This document shows positions 55,283 to 64,000 of a stretch of DNA of 64,000 bases, one piece after another. Every line of letters begins with the position of its first letter. Position 1 is the stretch's first letter. Made by a program: the position numbers and the translations under genes. This stretch comes from Bifidobacterium moukalabense DSM 27321 (GTDB lineage Bacteria > Actinomycetota > Actinomycetes > Actinomycetales > Bifidobacteriaceae), in contig NZ_AZMV01000004.1 of assembly GCF_000522505.1 (NCBI RefSeq), positions 248,001-312,000 of the forward strand. The letters run 5' to 3'. The notes below the pieces were generated by a model. That model saw nothing but the letters and a program-made list of their open reading frames with translations, was not told the DNA's origin and ran no database searches.

Positions 55283-56303
55283 TCATTGACCGAAGGATTT
55301 GTCATCCATCCGCGAACGCAGTCCATCGGGGACATCATGCAGCCGGGAACGATCGAGATCCTCCAGGAACAGCGGCTGCAGCATGTGCCAATCCTGCGGA
55401 TGGGCCGCGATTCCCCGTGCCCACAGGTCAACCCATGCCTGCGAAATCGCCTGCAACGCCTCTTGCCGAGGCATCTCGCGAAACTTGTGGACGTCAACAG
55501 GGCCACTGATATCACATACATACCCGTATGGAGCGCCTGCCTGTTTTTTTACGCTGGCCGCTGAGTTTTTCGCGATACAGATTCACCACATACAGAGGGT
55601 TCCCGGTATCGTATGCCAGCGCCGCAGGCCCACGGGCCACGCGAATCGTGGAATCGAAGGCATGGACGAAGATGCCGTGTCTGCTCAGATCCCGGTCGGC
55701 CAGTAGCGGAACAACAACCGTGGAATCCTGCAAGGCATTGCGCAACCGGTCGGTAAGATCGTGCTGGCCGGTGAGCAGAATGCGCATGCCAAGCCGTTCT
55801 CGGATCTCAACAAAGGTGCGCAGCAATTCGGCATTGGCAAGTCTTTCGGCGACCGTAACCACCGGGGCGACCTCAAACTGCGCCCAGTACCCTGCGTAGT
55901 CCCAATTGCCCTGGTGTCCCATCGCGATGAGCGACGACGTCCCTTGCCGCGCATTGTCGGCGATGGAGTCGAATCCGCCGCCCATACCCCGAATTCGCGC
56001 CCGCAACTGCTGTTCGCTTCGTGCCCCGCCAGTCATCGCCTCGCAAAAGTACGCAAAATACGAACGCATGCCTTGCCGTGAGCAACGACGAACGCGCCTC
56101 CGCAGTTTCCGGTTATCGATTAGTTCATGCGCTTGCCGCATTTCGCTGGCGAATACATGCGTAAGATTGCGTTCCAACTGCCTGACCCCTCCCATGCGGA
56201 ACGTCCATGCGATGTCGGCGGCGCACACGAAAAACCCTCTTAATACGGCCTCCGGAATCCGGTCCGCACTCCTGGCCACGTCAAGAAGAAGCCGATCAGG
56301 CAT
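55283..56303 (-). pseudogene. PatA-like acyltransferase, interrupted by a frameshift
   Basis: PatA acylates phosphatidylinositol mannosides. The frame from ATG 56303 has the lysophospholipid acyltransferase features LIAMGHQGNWDYAGYWAQ (HxxxxD variant region) and VPLLADRDLSRHGIFVHAF. It is then broken at a run of seven T (55544-55550; A on the coding strand). Dropping one A joins QRKKQAGAPYGYVCDI and continues to the C-terminal AISQAWVDLWARGIAAHPQD and HMLQPLFLEDL, giving a full protein of about 340 aa. As read, a truncated 263-aa product with an altered tail would result. The start overlaps the PIP synthase stop by eight bases. Confidence 0.82.
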
Positions 56304-56961
56304 GATACGTCTTCCTGCCGATGCGCATCTGCCTCTTTGCCTCGAGGATGCGCTGGAAAACGGTGATGATGCCGAGCAGCGCGAGCAACACCATCGCCAT
56401 GGCCAACCACAGACCTTGGTGGGTCAGACCGGTGATGGCCATGCCCACCAGAATGATGACCAGCCGATCGGCCCGGGTGGCGACGCCGTTCTTTACCTCG
56501 AAACCGACGGATTCGGCACGGGCACGGGCGTATGAGGTGACGAAGGAGGTCATGATGGATACCATTGCGGCGATTACGCCGACCCGGCTCGTATAATCGG
56601 GCAGGCTGGTGTTTGTGCCGTCATACCACCAATCGCCGTGCATCAGGAAGAAGATGATCACGCCGGTAAGCACCGCCCAATCGGCGATGCGGTCCAGCGT
56701 GGAGTCAAGGAATGCGCCGAATTCGGTACCACCGGTGGTGAGCTTGGCGATGGAACCATCCAGGGAATCGGCCAACACCAGAATCGTCAGCACCACCGCG
56801 CCGGCAAACAGCCAGCCGGTGATGCCGGTGGCGATGGCGACCACGATGGTGCCAACGGCCCCGATCACCGTCACCGCATTGGCGGTGAGTCCCATGGCGA
56901 TCAACGCCCTCGCGATGGGTTCTATCAGTCTTTTGAATGGGCCGCGAAGATGCTCAAGCAT
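56296..56961 (-). CDS. phosphatidylinositol phosphate synthase (CDP-alcohol phosphatidyltransferase)
   Basis: The enzyme joins CDP-diacylglycerol to inositol phosphate, the first committed step to phosphatidylinositol in actinobacteria. The 221-aa protein has the CDP-alcohol signature ADSLDGSIAKLTTGGTEFGAF continuing to LDSTLDRIAD, near residue 65, and about six membrane helices. Neighbouring thrS, patA and pimA mirror the mycobacterial pgsA1 cluster, which supports PI specificity over glycerophosphate. The start at 56961 (ATGCTTGAG) follows AGGAATCGTA. Confidence 0.86.
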   Translation of the reverse strand: MLEHLRGPFKRLIEPIARALIAMGLTANAVTVIGAVGTIVVAIATGITGWLFAGAVVLTILVLADSLDGSIAKLTTGGTEFGAFLDSTLDRIADWAVLTGVIIFFLMHGDWWYDGTNTSLPDYTSRVGVIAAMVSIMTSFVTSYARARAESVGFEVKNGVATRADRLVIILVGMAITGLTHQGLWLAMAMVLLALLGIITVFQRILEAKRQMRIGRKTYHA

Positions 56962-56990
56962 TACGATTCCTGTTCGCTATATAAGAAAGG

Positions 56991-57031
56991 CGGCATGCGA
57001 AGAAGCGGAATAAACCCGCTACTCGCATGCC
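56991..57031 (-). terminator. terminator after thrS
   Basis: The arms CGGCATGCGAAGAAGCGG and CCGCTACTCGCATGCCG pair with an internal mismatch around a 6-base loop. It lies 34 bases after the thrS stop on the minus strand. The T-tract is weak. Confidence 0.7.
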
Positions 57032-57064
57032 GCTTCCAGTCATGGCTATGGATCCAACTTACCT

Positions 57065-59098
57065 TCAGTCGGCGATGGCGGCCTTGAAGTCGTCGGCGCT
57101 GTTGATCTGAACGCGCTTCCTGAGCACCGTCATGATCTGGTCCTTGGCATCGGCCACCGGCACGCCATTGAGCTGGCTGCCGTCACGGAAGCGGAAGCTC
57201 ACGGCGTTGTTGTTCATGTCCTCCTCGCCGACGATGAGGATGAACGGCACCTTCGACTTGGATGCGTTGCGGATCTTCTTGCCGAAACGATCGTCGGACA
57301 TGTCGATCTCGCAACGAACGGTCTCTTCTTCCAGACTTGCGATGAACTGCTGCAGGTGCGGGGCGAATTCATCCGCAACCGGCACACCGAGTACCTGAAC
57401 CGGAGCGAGCCACGCTGGGAACGCGCCGGCATAATGCTCGAGCAGCACGGCGAAGAAACGTTCGATGGAACCGAACAGCGCGCGGTGAATCATCACCGGA
57501 CGCTGATGGGTTCCGTCGGCCGCGATGTATTCAAGCTTGAACCGTTCCGGCAGGTTGAAGTCGAGCTGGATGGTGGACACCTGCCAGGTACGTCCAATGG
57601 CATCACGAGCCTGCACGGAAATCTTCGGACCGTAGAAGGCGGCGCCGCACGGGTCGTCGACCAATTCCAGACCGGATTCCTTGGCGACCTCGGCCAGCGT
57701 GTTGGTGGCCTCCTCCCAGATCTCGTCGGAGCCGACGTACTTGTGCGGATCCTTGGTGGACAGTTCCAGATAGAAGTCGTCCAAGCCGAAGTCCTTCAAC
57801 AGACCAAGCACGAAGGTCAGCAGGTTCTTGAGCTCATCCTTCATCTGCTCGCGGGTGCAGTAGATGTGGGAATCATCCTGAGTCAGGCCGCGCACACGGG
57901 TCAGACCATGCACCTCGCCGGACTTCTCATAGCGGTATACGGTACCGAACTCGAACAGACGCAGCGGCAGCTCGCGGTAGGAACGCTGACGGGACCTGAA
58001 GATCAGGTTGTGCATCGGGCAGTTCATCGGCTTGAGGTAGTAGTCAAAACCCTGCTTGATGATATTGCCGTTCTCGTCCTTCTCCTCGTCCAGGCGCATT
58101 GCCGGATACATGCTGTCCTTGTACCAGTGCAGATGGCCGGAGGTCTCATACAGGCCACCCTTGGTGATATGCGGGGTCTGCACGAAGCTGTAGTGGTGCT
58201 TACGGTGCATCTCACGGGAATAGTCCTCCATGGCGTTGATGATCGCGGCACCCTTCGGATGGAATACGGCCAGACCCGGGCCGATCTCGTCAGGGAAGGA
58301 GAACAGGTCCATTTCAGCGCCAAGTTTGCGATGGTCTCGCTTGGCGGCCTCCTCAAGACGGGTCTGATACGCCTTCAGATCCTCCTTGGTGGCGAAGGCG
58401 GCGCCATAGATGCGCTGCAGCATGGGATTCGCCTCGTTGCCACGCCAATAGGCGGCGGCGGAGCGTTCTATCTTGAACGCCTTGATGTAGCGGGTGTTCG
58501 GCAGATGCGGTCCACGGCACAGATCCTTCCAGACCACGTTGCCGTCACGGTCGACGTTGTCGTAGAAGCTTAGTTCCTTTTCGCTGATCTCAGTGGCGGC
58601 CTCCGGATCGAGATGGGCCTCCTTATCCCTGATGAGCTCGAGCTTGTACGGCTGGTCGGCCTCTTCCGCCAAAGCCTCCTGTTCGCTCACCACACGACGT
58701 CGGAAGGATTGGGAGGACTTGATAATGCGCTGCATGCGCTTCTCGACATCCTTGAGATCCTCGGGGGTGAACGGTTCATCTACGTCGAAATCGTAGTAGA
58801 AGCCGTCCTTGATGACCGGGCCGACGCCGAGCTTGGCGCCCGGACGGATTTCCTGCACGGCCTGTGCCATGACATGGGTCGCTGAATGGCGCATGATGGC
58901 CACGCCGTCCTCGCTGTCAAGCGCAATCGGCTCCACGATATCACCGTCATGCAACTCGGTATAAAGGTCACGGGGTTCGCCGTTCAGGCGCACCGCAATG
59001 ATGTTCTTGTCGTCCGAGAAGAGCTGGACACCGGTCTGATCCGCCGCCACCTCCTTCGCTTCGCCGTCGAGTGTTATGGAGATGGTCTGTTCAGCCAT
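57065..59098 (-). CDS. thrS: threonyl-tRNA synthetase
   Basis: This class II synthetase charges tRNA-Thr. The 677-aa protein has an N-terminal TGS domain ([20 protein letters not shown]), the editing domain with zinc-type histidines [11 protein letters not shown] near residue 78, the catalytic core with motif 2 [20 protein letters not shown] near 395 and motif 3 [20 protein letters not shown] near 545, and the anticodon-binding domain at the end. The ATG at 59098 follows AAAGGACAACCC; earlier in-frame codons do not belong to the protein. It heads the PIP synthase/patA/pimA run. Confidence 0.97.
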   Translation of the reverse strand: MAEQTISITLDGEAKEVAADQTGVQLFSDDKNIIAVRLNGEPRDLYTELHDGDIVEPIALDSEDGVAIMRHSATHVMAQAVQEIRPGAKLGVGPVIKDGFYYDFDVDEPFTPEDLKDVEKRMQRIIKSSQSFRRRVVSEQEALAEEADQPYKLELIRDKEAHLDPEAATEISEKELSFYDNVDRDGNVVWKDLCRGPHLPNTRYIKAFKIERSAAAYWRGNEANPMLQRIYGAAFATKEDLKAYQTRLEEAAKRDHRKLGAEMDLFSFPDEIGPGLAVFHPKGAAIINAMEDYSREMHRKHHYSFVQTPHITKGGLYETSGHLHWYKDSMYPAMRLDEEKDENGNIIKQGFDYYLKPMNCPMHNLIFRSRQRSYRELPLRLFEFGTVYRYEKSGEVHGLTRVRGLTQDDSHIYCTREQMKDELKNLLTFVLGLLKDFGLDDFYLELSTKDPHKYVGSDEIWEEATNTLAEVAKESGLELVDDPCGAAFYGPKISVQARDAIGRTWQVSTIQLDFNLPERFKLEYIAADGTHQRPVMIHRALFGSIERFFAVLLEHYAGAFPAWLAPVQVLGVPVADEFAPHLQQFIASLEEETVRCEIDMSDDRFGKKIRNASKSKVPFILIVGEEDMNNNAVSFRFRDGSQLNGVPVADAKDQIMTVLRKRVQINSADDFKAAIAD

Positions 59099-59241
59099 GG
59101 GTTGTCCTTTGCTATCGGGGTCCGCGTTACCAATGTGCAGGCCTGGACTTTGTGTATCAACGATGAACAAGATAGGGACGAGTGCAGACATCGACGCGCG
59201 GCAATGGTGAATTCCAAGCCAACGGAGGATGGCCGCTCATC

Positions 59242-60084
59242 CTACTGCTCGATGACATGTGCGTAAGTGTACTGCGGAGCGGAACGGGTCGCGGTAATCT
59301 CCACGTCCTGAGAGGCCTTGACCGAGACCGTGGCCCCGTATTTCACCTCCAGCCGCGAACCGACTCCTCCGGCGAGATTCACCGCATTCTGCAGGTTGTC
59401 GCTGTCGCCGATCGCCTTGATCACGAATGGAGCCTTCAGTATGGTTCCATCGCAGTCAAGGCCGTCGTCGGTGTCGCTGATATAAGTACTGGTGATCACG
59501 CGGACGTCGTTGATCTCGATGACTTCGGCACCGCTGTTGCGCAGCTCCTCAAGCAGGGTGAACAATATGGACGCATCGATGTCTTGTTTCTGCCCTTGGG
59601 AGATTCGGATGACGACGCCTTCGCCGGAAGCGGGCAGGCGACCGGACAGGATGCCGTTGGATTCGGCGTTCTGCTTGGCGATTTCGGCGGCCTTCGCGTT
59701 TTTATCGGCGGTATCCTTCAAGGAGTTGAGCTGACTGGTCAGTTCGCTTTTTCGTTGCTCCAGCTTCTGCACCTGCGAACTGGTTTCGCTGATGAGCCGG
59801 GTCAGTTCATCCTCGCTCATCGTCTCATATGTGGACTTTGTATTGTTGAGCTGAATGACGTAGCCGAATCCCAGCAACGCGCACAGTATGGTGACCAGCA
59901 CGCTGGAGTACAGTCGTGCCCTTGTTGACTTCGCGTTCAACGACACACGCTTCGGCTTGCGCCGAATTACCGGGAACGAGCCGGTTTCGGTACTGTCGTT
60001 ATCCTGGTCTTTGACGATCTGGCTATGCAGCTTGGTCAACACGTCGGGTGATTCGGGAGATTCGTTGGTGTGCCGTAACATCAC
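59242..60084 (-). CDS. DUF881 family protein
   Basis: The 280-aa product has a membrane helix at about residues 57-76 (LYSSVLVTILCALLGFGYVI). A coiled-coil stretch follows at about 90-125 (EDELTRLISETSSQVQKLEQ), then the DUF881 domain (GEGVVIRISQGQKQDIDASI ... LRNSGAEVIEINDVRVI ... VIKAIGDSDNLQNAVNLAGG). It is likely membrane-anchored with the domain outside. Function is unknown. It is transcribed after sbp and a second DUF881 gene, with three-base gaps. Confidence 0.88.
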   Translation of the reverse strand: MMLRHTNESPESPDVLTKLHSQIVKDQDNDSTETGSFPVIRRKPKRVSLNAKSTRARLYSSVLVTILCALLGFGYVIQLNNTKSTYETMSEDELTRLISETSSQVQKLEQRKSELTSQLNSLKDTADKNAKAAEIAKQNAESNGILSGRLPASGEGVVIRISQGQKQDIDASILFTLLEELRNSGAEVIEINDVRVITSTYISDTDDGLDCDGTILKAPFVIKAIGDSDNLQNAVNLAGGVGSRLEVKYGATVSVKASQDVEITATRSAPQYTYAHVIEQ

Positions 60085-60087
60085 GCA

Positions 60088-60420
60088 TCAGCCCTTGAAG
60101 ATAAAGCGGCGTATGGATGACACGTTGGTGAAGATACGGATGCCAAGCACGACGATGACGGCGGTCTGCAGCTGAGAGCCGACACCGAGCTGGTTGCCGA
60201 GGAACACGAGCAGGGTCGCGGTGATCACATTCGAGAAGAAGGAGATCACGAACACCTTGTCGGAGAAGCTACGCTGAAAATACGCACGGGCCGCGCCGAG
60301 CAACGCATCCAATGCGGCCACGACCATGATCGGCAGATATGGCTGCAGTTCGACTGGAATGTCCGGCTGCACGAATACGCCGATGACCACGCCGATGATA
60401 AGACCTAAGACAGCTGCCAT
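60088..60420 (-). CDS. sbp: small basic protein Sbp (DUF1290)
   Basis: The 110-aa product is a hydrophobic membrane protein with about three helices (AAVLGLIIGVVIGVFVQPDI, LPIMVVAALDALLGAARAYF, NVITATLLVFLGNQLGVGSQ). The family is conserved in Gram-positive bacteria near division genes; B. subtilis Sbp is of unknown role. It sits between two DUF881 genes, the usual actinobacterial arrangement. Confidence 0.92.
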   Translation of the reverse strand: MAAVLGLIIGVVIGVFVQPDIPVELQPYLPIMVVAALDALLGAARAYFQRSFSDKVFVISFFSNVITATLLVFLGNQLGVGSQLQTAVIVVLGIRIFTNVSSIRRFIFKG

Positions 60421-61380
60421 CTACTTGTCCCCTCTCGCATATGTCACTTCACCGGTAACCGCCGCCTCCAGTGTAAGCGATTTGCTTTTGCTGACCTGCG
60501 GATAGATGCCGGCTTCCTTGAATGCACTGTACAACGGCTTCTGCGTTTGTTCGCTCACCGCGGCGGCAAGTACGTTCCTGTTACCGATGGCTTCGATCTT
60601 GTAAGGGCTTTGCACGGAAGTGACACCGATCAGAATCGTGGACCCCGCAGTACGAATCGATGTCTGGACCCCAAGACGATTCCCGTTGATGGAAATCGCC
60701 TCGGCTCCCGCCTGCCACAGCAGGGAGACGAGCGTTTGCAGATCGGAATCGGTGACGACCCGGATCTGATTGCCGCTTTTCTCATCCGTGCCGTCGCCCT
60801 TGACCGACATGGGGTTTGCGATGGTGAGCGTGATGCCCTCCCCTCGGACCGGAAGCACGCCGTTGACCATTTCATCGTCCCGTGTGGTCTGGCTCAATGA
60901 CCAGTTCGAAACCGTTTTCGATTCGCTTTCGATCTGGGAACGCAGGGAGTTCACTTCCTTGGTCAGCGATTCGACCTTATCCGTCTGGTCGGCGAGCTGG
61001 GAGGCGAGCTGCTTGCGCACTTCCTTGCGTGGGTCGGTGCTGAGCTGACGCACGAACACACTTCCCGCCACGCCGACGGCGATGCAGATGAGGAACACCG
61101 TGACCCGTGTAGCCCACACCGAAATGGCCGATGGCGGCTTGGTGGCCAATCTCGAATCGGTGTACAGCACATCCATGGGGCGGTTGGTCAGATCATCGAT
61201 CAAGCGTAGCGAATCATCTTCCAAATGACGTCTTCCGGTATGGCCCGTCGGCTGCGCATCGGGCTGCACATGATGTGATTCCAGCCCCGCAAAGGAGGCT
61301 GAGAACACGGCGCGACGCTTCGTCGGCGTGTTCTCCGGGGATACGGGGAATGACGCGTGTTCGGAAGCATCATGCGTCAT
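60421..61380 (-). CDS. DUF881 family protein
   Basis: The 319-aa product has a polar cytoplasmic-looking N-terminal 85 residues, one helix (RVTVFLICIAVGVAGSVFVR), a coiled coil (KVESLTKEVNSLRSQIESES) and the DUF881 domain (VRGEGITLTIANPMSVKGDG, LLWQAGAEAISINGNRLGVQ, YKIEAIGNRNVLAAAVSEQT). It starts at 61380, overlapping the pgsA end by 11 bases, and ends immediately before sbp. The paired DUF881-Sbp-DUF881 order matches Rv1823-Rv1825 of M. tuberculosis. Confidence 0.88.
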   Translation of the reverse strand: MTHDASEHASFPVSPENTPTKRRAVFSASFAGLESHHVQPDAQPTGHTGRRHLEDDSLRLIDDLTNRPMDVLYTDSRLATKPPSAISVWATRVTVFLICIAVGVAGSVFVRQLSTDPRKEVRKQLASQLADQTDKVESLTKEVNSLRSQIESESKTVSNWSLSQTTRDDEMVNGVLPVRGEGITLTIANPMSVKGDGTDEKSGNQIRVVTDSDLQTLVSLLWQAGAEAISINGNRLGVQTSIRTAGSTILIGVTSVQSPYKIEAIGNRNVLAAAVSEQTQKPLYSAFKEAGIYPQVSKSKSLTLEAAVTGEVTYARGDK

Positions 61381-61987
61381 GGGAGGTGTCCTTGTCGCTC
61401 TTCAACAGCCCAACGCCCTGACGAATGTAGATGTATCCGGCCAGCCAGTACAGGCCTACGCCCCAGATGCCGGTGGCAAGACCGCACAGGTGCAGTACAT
61501 CGGTGGCTGAGTTCGACCAGATATCGGCGAAAATCAGTGCGACGATGGCAATCAGCAGCATGGCCGTTCCTGCCTTGCCGACGAAATGCACCGGCAATGG
61601 GCCATAATCATGCTGTGCCAGGATCAGTACGAGAATCGCCATGATCAGGTCACGCAGGCCTACGACGATCAGCATCCACCATGGGATGATGCCTGCGATG
61701 CCGAGCGCGAGAATGCTGCAGAAAATCAGCAGGCGATCCGCGATTGGATCGAGGATCTGCCCGATTTTACTCACCTGATTGAACGAACGCGCAATCAATC
61801 CGTCAAGGCCGTCGGATACCGCGGACAGTGCCAGGACCACAAGCGCGCTCACCATCTCATGCCGGGCCACCAACATGGCGATAAGCGGAATCGAAATGAT
61901 GCGCAGCAGGCTGATGAAGTTCGGAACCGTGAAATAGATATCCCGCGGTTCCGGACTGTATTGCTTCTTGATGATCAGTTTGCTCAT
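61370..61987 (-). CDS. pgsA: CDP-alcohol phosphatidyltransferase (PgsA-like)
   Basis: This membrane enzyme probably makes phosphatidylglycerophosphate from CDP-diacylglycerol. The signature SDGLDGLIARSFNQVSKIGQ, continuing to LDPIADR, lies near residue 60. The rest has about six hydrophobic helices over 205 aa. It is related to, but distinct from, the PI-phosphate synthase at 56296. It heads the DUF881-Sbp-DUF881 run. Cardiolipin synthase activity is an alternative. Confidence 0.85.
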   Translation of the reverse strand: MSKLIIKKQYSPEPRDIYFTVPNFISLLRIISIPLIAMLVARHEMVSALVVLALSAVSDGLDGLIARSFNQVSKIGQILDPIADRLLIFCSILALGIAGIIPWWMLIVVGLRDLIMAILVLILAQHDYGPLPVHFVGKAGTAMLLIAIVALIFADIWSNSATDVLHLCGLATGIWGVGLYWLAGYIYIRQGVGLLKSDKDTSHDA

Positions 61988-62000
61988 ACTGCGGGCAATA

Positions 62001-62852
62001 CTACATTCTCGAAGCCTGCAACGCGGTGACGATTATGCCACGAGCACCAATCTCGTACAACTGGTCCATCAGCGGGTTCACCTTGGCCTTCGGAACCACC
62101 ACGCGCACGGCAGCCCACTGCTTGTTGTGCAGTGGCGAAATCGTCGGGCTCTCGAAACCCGGGGTGACGGATACCGCGGCGGAGACCTTCTCTACGGGGA
62201 TGTCGTAATCCATGAGCACATAACGCTGAGCGGTGAGCACACCTTGCAGGCGGCGGCTCAGAATCATCAGCCGGTCATCATCCTCGCTGAGGCGTGGGGA
62301 TCGGATGAGCACCGCCTCGGAGTGCAGCAGCGGTTCGGCGAAGATGCGCAGGCCTGCATTGCGCAGTGTGGTGCCGGTGGAAACGACATCGGCGATCAGA
62401 TCGGCGACGCCGAGCTGTACCGAGGACTCCACCGCACCGTCGAGATGCACGGTTTCCGCGTTGATGCCGTGTTCAACCAGATAGTCATGCACGAGCTTGT
62501 CGAAGGACGTCGCCACACGTTTGCCTTCAATATCCTCGAGTGTGCTGATCGAGGATTCGTTCGGCGCCGCGAACCGGAAGGTGGAGGCACCGAAGCCGAG
62601 TTGCATGTGCTCTTCGGCGTCGGTACCGGAATTCAGCAGCAGGTCATGGCCGGTGATACCGACATCGATGGTGCCGCGGCCGACGTAGACGGCGATATCG
62701 AGCGGACGCAGGTAGAACAGCTCCACATCATTATCGGGATCCTCGACGACGAGCTGACGTGGGTTGCTACGCAGTCGGTAGCCCGCTTCGGCCAGCATGG
62801 TCCAGGCGGGCTCAGACAGCATGCCCTTATTGGGCACTGCGATTCTTAGCAT
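62001..62852 (-). CDS. hisG: ATP phosphoribosyltransferase, long form
   Basis: HisG starts histidine synthesis by joining ATP and PRPP. The N-terminal [20 protein letters not shown] and [19 protein letters not shown], the PRPP region [20 protein letters not shown] near residue 155, and the C-terminal regulatory domain ([20 protein letters not shown]) define the long, HisZ-independent form. Length is 283 aa. hisE lies 48 bases upstream. Confidence 0.96.
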   Translation of the reverse strand: MLRIAVPNKGMLSEPAWTMLAEAGYRLRSNPRQLVVEDPDNDVELFYLRPLDIAVYVGRGTIDVGITGHDLLLNSGTDAEEHMQLGFGASTFRFAAPNESSISTLEDIEGKRVATSFDKLVHDYLVEHGINAETVHLDGAVESSVQLGVADLIADVVSTGTTLRNAGLRIFAEPLLHSEAVLIRSPRLSEDDDRLMILSRRLQGVLTAQRYVLMDYDIPVEKVSAAVSVTPGFESPTISPLHNKQWAAVRVVVPKAKVNPLMDQLYEIGARGIIVTALQASRM

Positions 62853-62900
62853 TGTTCCTCCTCATGAGCCATGCGGCGCAAAGACGCGGCCCGGGAAATG

Positions 62901-63164
62901 TCACAGGTTCTTGTAGATGTCTTCGAGAGTGATGCCACGATCGATCATCATGACCTGTAGATGGTAGATGAGCTGACTCATCTCCTCGGCGGTGCGGTCC
63001 GCCCCTTCGTATTCGGCGGCGATCCAGGTCTCACCTGCCTCCTCCACGATCTTCTTGCCGATGAAATGGGTGCCCTTGTTCAGCTCATCGACGGTCAGGG
63101 ATCCAGCCTGCTTGTTGGCGGCCTTCTCGCTCAATTCGGCGAACAGCGATTCGAAAGTCTTCAT
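62901..63164 (-). CDS. hisE: phosphoribosyl-ATP pyrophosphatase
   Basis: HisE performs the second step of histidine synthesis, removing pyrophosphate from phosphoribosyl-ATP. The 87-aa protein has the MazG-like all-helical fold with [37 protein letters not shown] (metal-binding EExxE-type) and [14 protein letters not shown]. It is upstream of hisG and downstream of rpe on the same strand; the remaining his genes lie elsewhere. Confidence 0.95.
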   Translation of the reverse strand: MKTFESLFAELSEKAANKQAGSLTVDELNKGTHFIGKKIVEEAGETWIAAEYEGADRTAEEMSQLIYHLQVMMIDRGITLEDIYKNL

Positions 63165-63201
63165 ACTATTCTGTCAGTTCCTTTTTGGATGTCGGCGTTG
63201 C

Positions 63202-63867
63202 TCAGGCTTTGAAGGCGGCCTCGGCCTTGTCACGGATGGAGTCGATGGCCTCGGCGGGGTTTTCGGCGCCGTACACGGCGGAACCAGCGACCAGCACGTC
63301 GGCGCCGGCCTCGGCCACGATGTGTGCCGTCTTCGGGCTGACACCGCCATCGACCTGAATCCTGGTATCGAGGCCACGGCGGGTGATCTCGTCACGCAGG
63401 CGGCGTACCTTAGCCATCTGATTGTCGAGGAATTTCTGGCCACCGAAGCCCGGTTCGACGGTCATGATCAGAATCATGTCGAACTCATCGAGAATGTCAA
63501 AAATCGGCTCCACGGGTTCGGCCGGACGCACGGCGAAGCAGGCTTTGCATCCCATGTCGCGCAGCTGACGCGCCAGACGCACCGGGGCATGGGTGGCACC
63601 CATGTGGAAGCTGACGGAAGCGGCGCCAAGCCTGGCATATTCCGGTGCCCAACGGTCCGGATCCTCGATCATCAGATGCACATCGACCGGTAGGTCGGTG
63701 ACCTGGCAGATGCGTGCCACAATCGGCTCGCCCAAAGTCAGGTTCGGAACGAAATGATGGTCCATCACGTCGACATGAACGAGATCCGCATTGGAGATGG
63801 CCTTGAGGTCACGCTCGAGGTTGCAGAAGTCGGCGGACAGAATGCTTGGTGCGATTTGAATAGTCAT
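63202..63867 (-). CDS. rpe: ribulose-phosphate 3-epimerase
   Basis: Rpe interconverts ribulose 5-phosphate and xylulose 5-phosphate; xylulose 5-phosphate is the phosphoketolase substrate in the bifid shunt. The TIM-barrel landmarks are [34 protein letters not shown] (catalytic aspartate), [25 protein letters not shown] and [12 protein letters not shown]. Length is 221 aa from ATG 63867; a longer in-frame start at 63966 is not conserved. The ribosome site is weak (AATAAGAG). Confidence 0.95.
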   Translation of the reverse strand: MTIQIAPSILSADFCNLERDLKAISNADLVHVDVMDHHFVPNLTLGEPIVARICQVTDLPVDVHLMIEDPDRWAPEYARLGAASVSFHMGATHAPVRLARQLRDMGCKACFAVRPAEPVEPIFDILDEFDMILIMTVEPGFGGQKFLDNQMAKVRRLRDEITRRGLDTRIQVDGGVSPKTAHIVAEAGADVLVAGSAVYGAENPAEAIDSIRDKAEAAFKA

Positions 63868-63901
63868 GACTCTTATTCTATGGAAGGTAAGCGACTTGAC
63901 G

Positions 63902-64000
63902 CTATCGGATATGAGGCTGGTCATCGGCATTTGAGACGGTTCCGTCTTCATTGCCCGTTTGTTCATCCGTCGTTTGCGCGGCGGTCGTATCGGATGCCGT
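63902..64000 (-). CDS. 3' end of a gene entering from the right edge
   Basis: 33 codons ending in TAG at 63902 read [20 protein letters not shown] and on to PHIR. This acidic, Thr/Asp-rich tail looks like the disordered C-terminal extension of a larger protein. In bifidobacteria the prolipoprotein transferase gene lgt often precedes rpe and has such a tail, so Lgt is my best guess. The visible part has no domain. Confidence 0.4.
   Translation of the reverse strand, partial: TASDTTAAQTTDEQTGNEDGTVSNADDQPHIR

Noticed and set aside
57356..58573. A 405-codon plus-strand frame opposite thrS
   Set aside because: Antisense shadow of a strongly conserved synthetase.

Overview
The window is a chromosomal segment of a high-GC Gram-positive actinobacterium, almost certainly a Bifidobacterium. 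The reasons are the fused cytidylate kinase-Der GTPase, adjacent transaldolase and transketolase genes (bifid shunt), RbpA, WhiA, FtsR and GarA homologues, a fused PafB-PafC regulator, and the thrS / PIP synthase / PatA / PimA / yebC / ruvCAB / yajC cluster typical of actinobacteria. I did not assign a species.

Left part (1-20 kb): uvrA (3' part), uvrC, an AroE-like dehydrogenase, rapZ, whiA, pgk, tpiA, secG, a HAD phosphatase and an unusual HTH-aminotransferase fusion run rightward. After a 20-bp-stem terminator come tal and tkt on the minus strand. A perfect CIRCE element precedes hrcA-dnaJ, followed by a fructosamine-kinase-like gene and uppP.

Middle part (20-40 kb): this is the more variable half. 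A four-tRNA cluster (Gly, Cys, Val-GAC, Val-CAC) is followed by a gene-poor stretch with a small zinc-ribbon protein, a small membrane protein, and two tandem, near-identical peptide genes of 38 and 43 codons. A conserved block follows: garA-like FHA protein, ftsR-like MerR regulator, HAD phosphatase, rbpA, a HelY-type helicase, pafBC and a UDP-sugar pyrophosphorylase. A tRNA-Pro then opens a second accessory stretch. It holds a broken alpha/beta hydrolase divergent from a TetR regulator (visibly AT-richer than the surroundings), a TnpB remnant, a flotillin, an Ltp-domain protein, a membrane-anchored HExxH metallopeptidase with a frameshift, and a protein with two ribbon-helix-helix units.

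Right part (40-64 kb): housekeeping genes, mostly minus strand. These are cmk-der, rluB, an aquaporin, purH, sucCD, apt, yajC, ruvB-ruvA-ruvC, yebC, the phosphatidylinositol mannoside set (pimA, patA, PIP synthase), thrS, the DUF881-Sbp-DUF881-pgsA operon, hisG-hisE, rpe and the 3' end of one more gene.

Four otherwise intact genes (hydrolase, metallopeptidase, ruvA, patA) are interrupted at A6, A7 or C6 runs where removing one base restores the frame. The shared pattern suggests homopolymer over-calls in the source sequence, but real slippage or phase variation is not excluded. The most novel-looking items are the tandem peptide locus at 22.4-23.4 kb and the HTH-AlaT fusion with an internal ribosome binding site.
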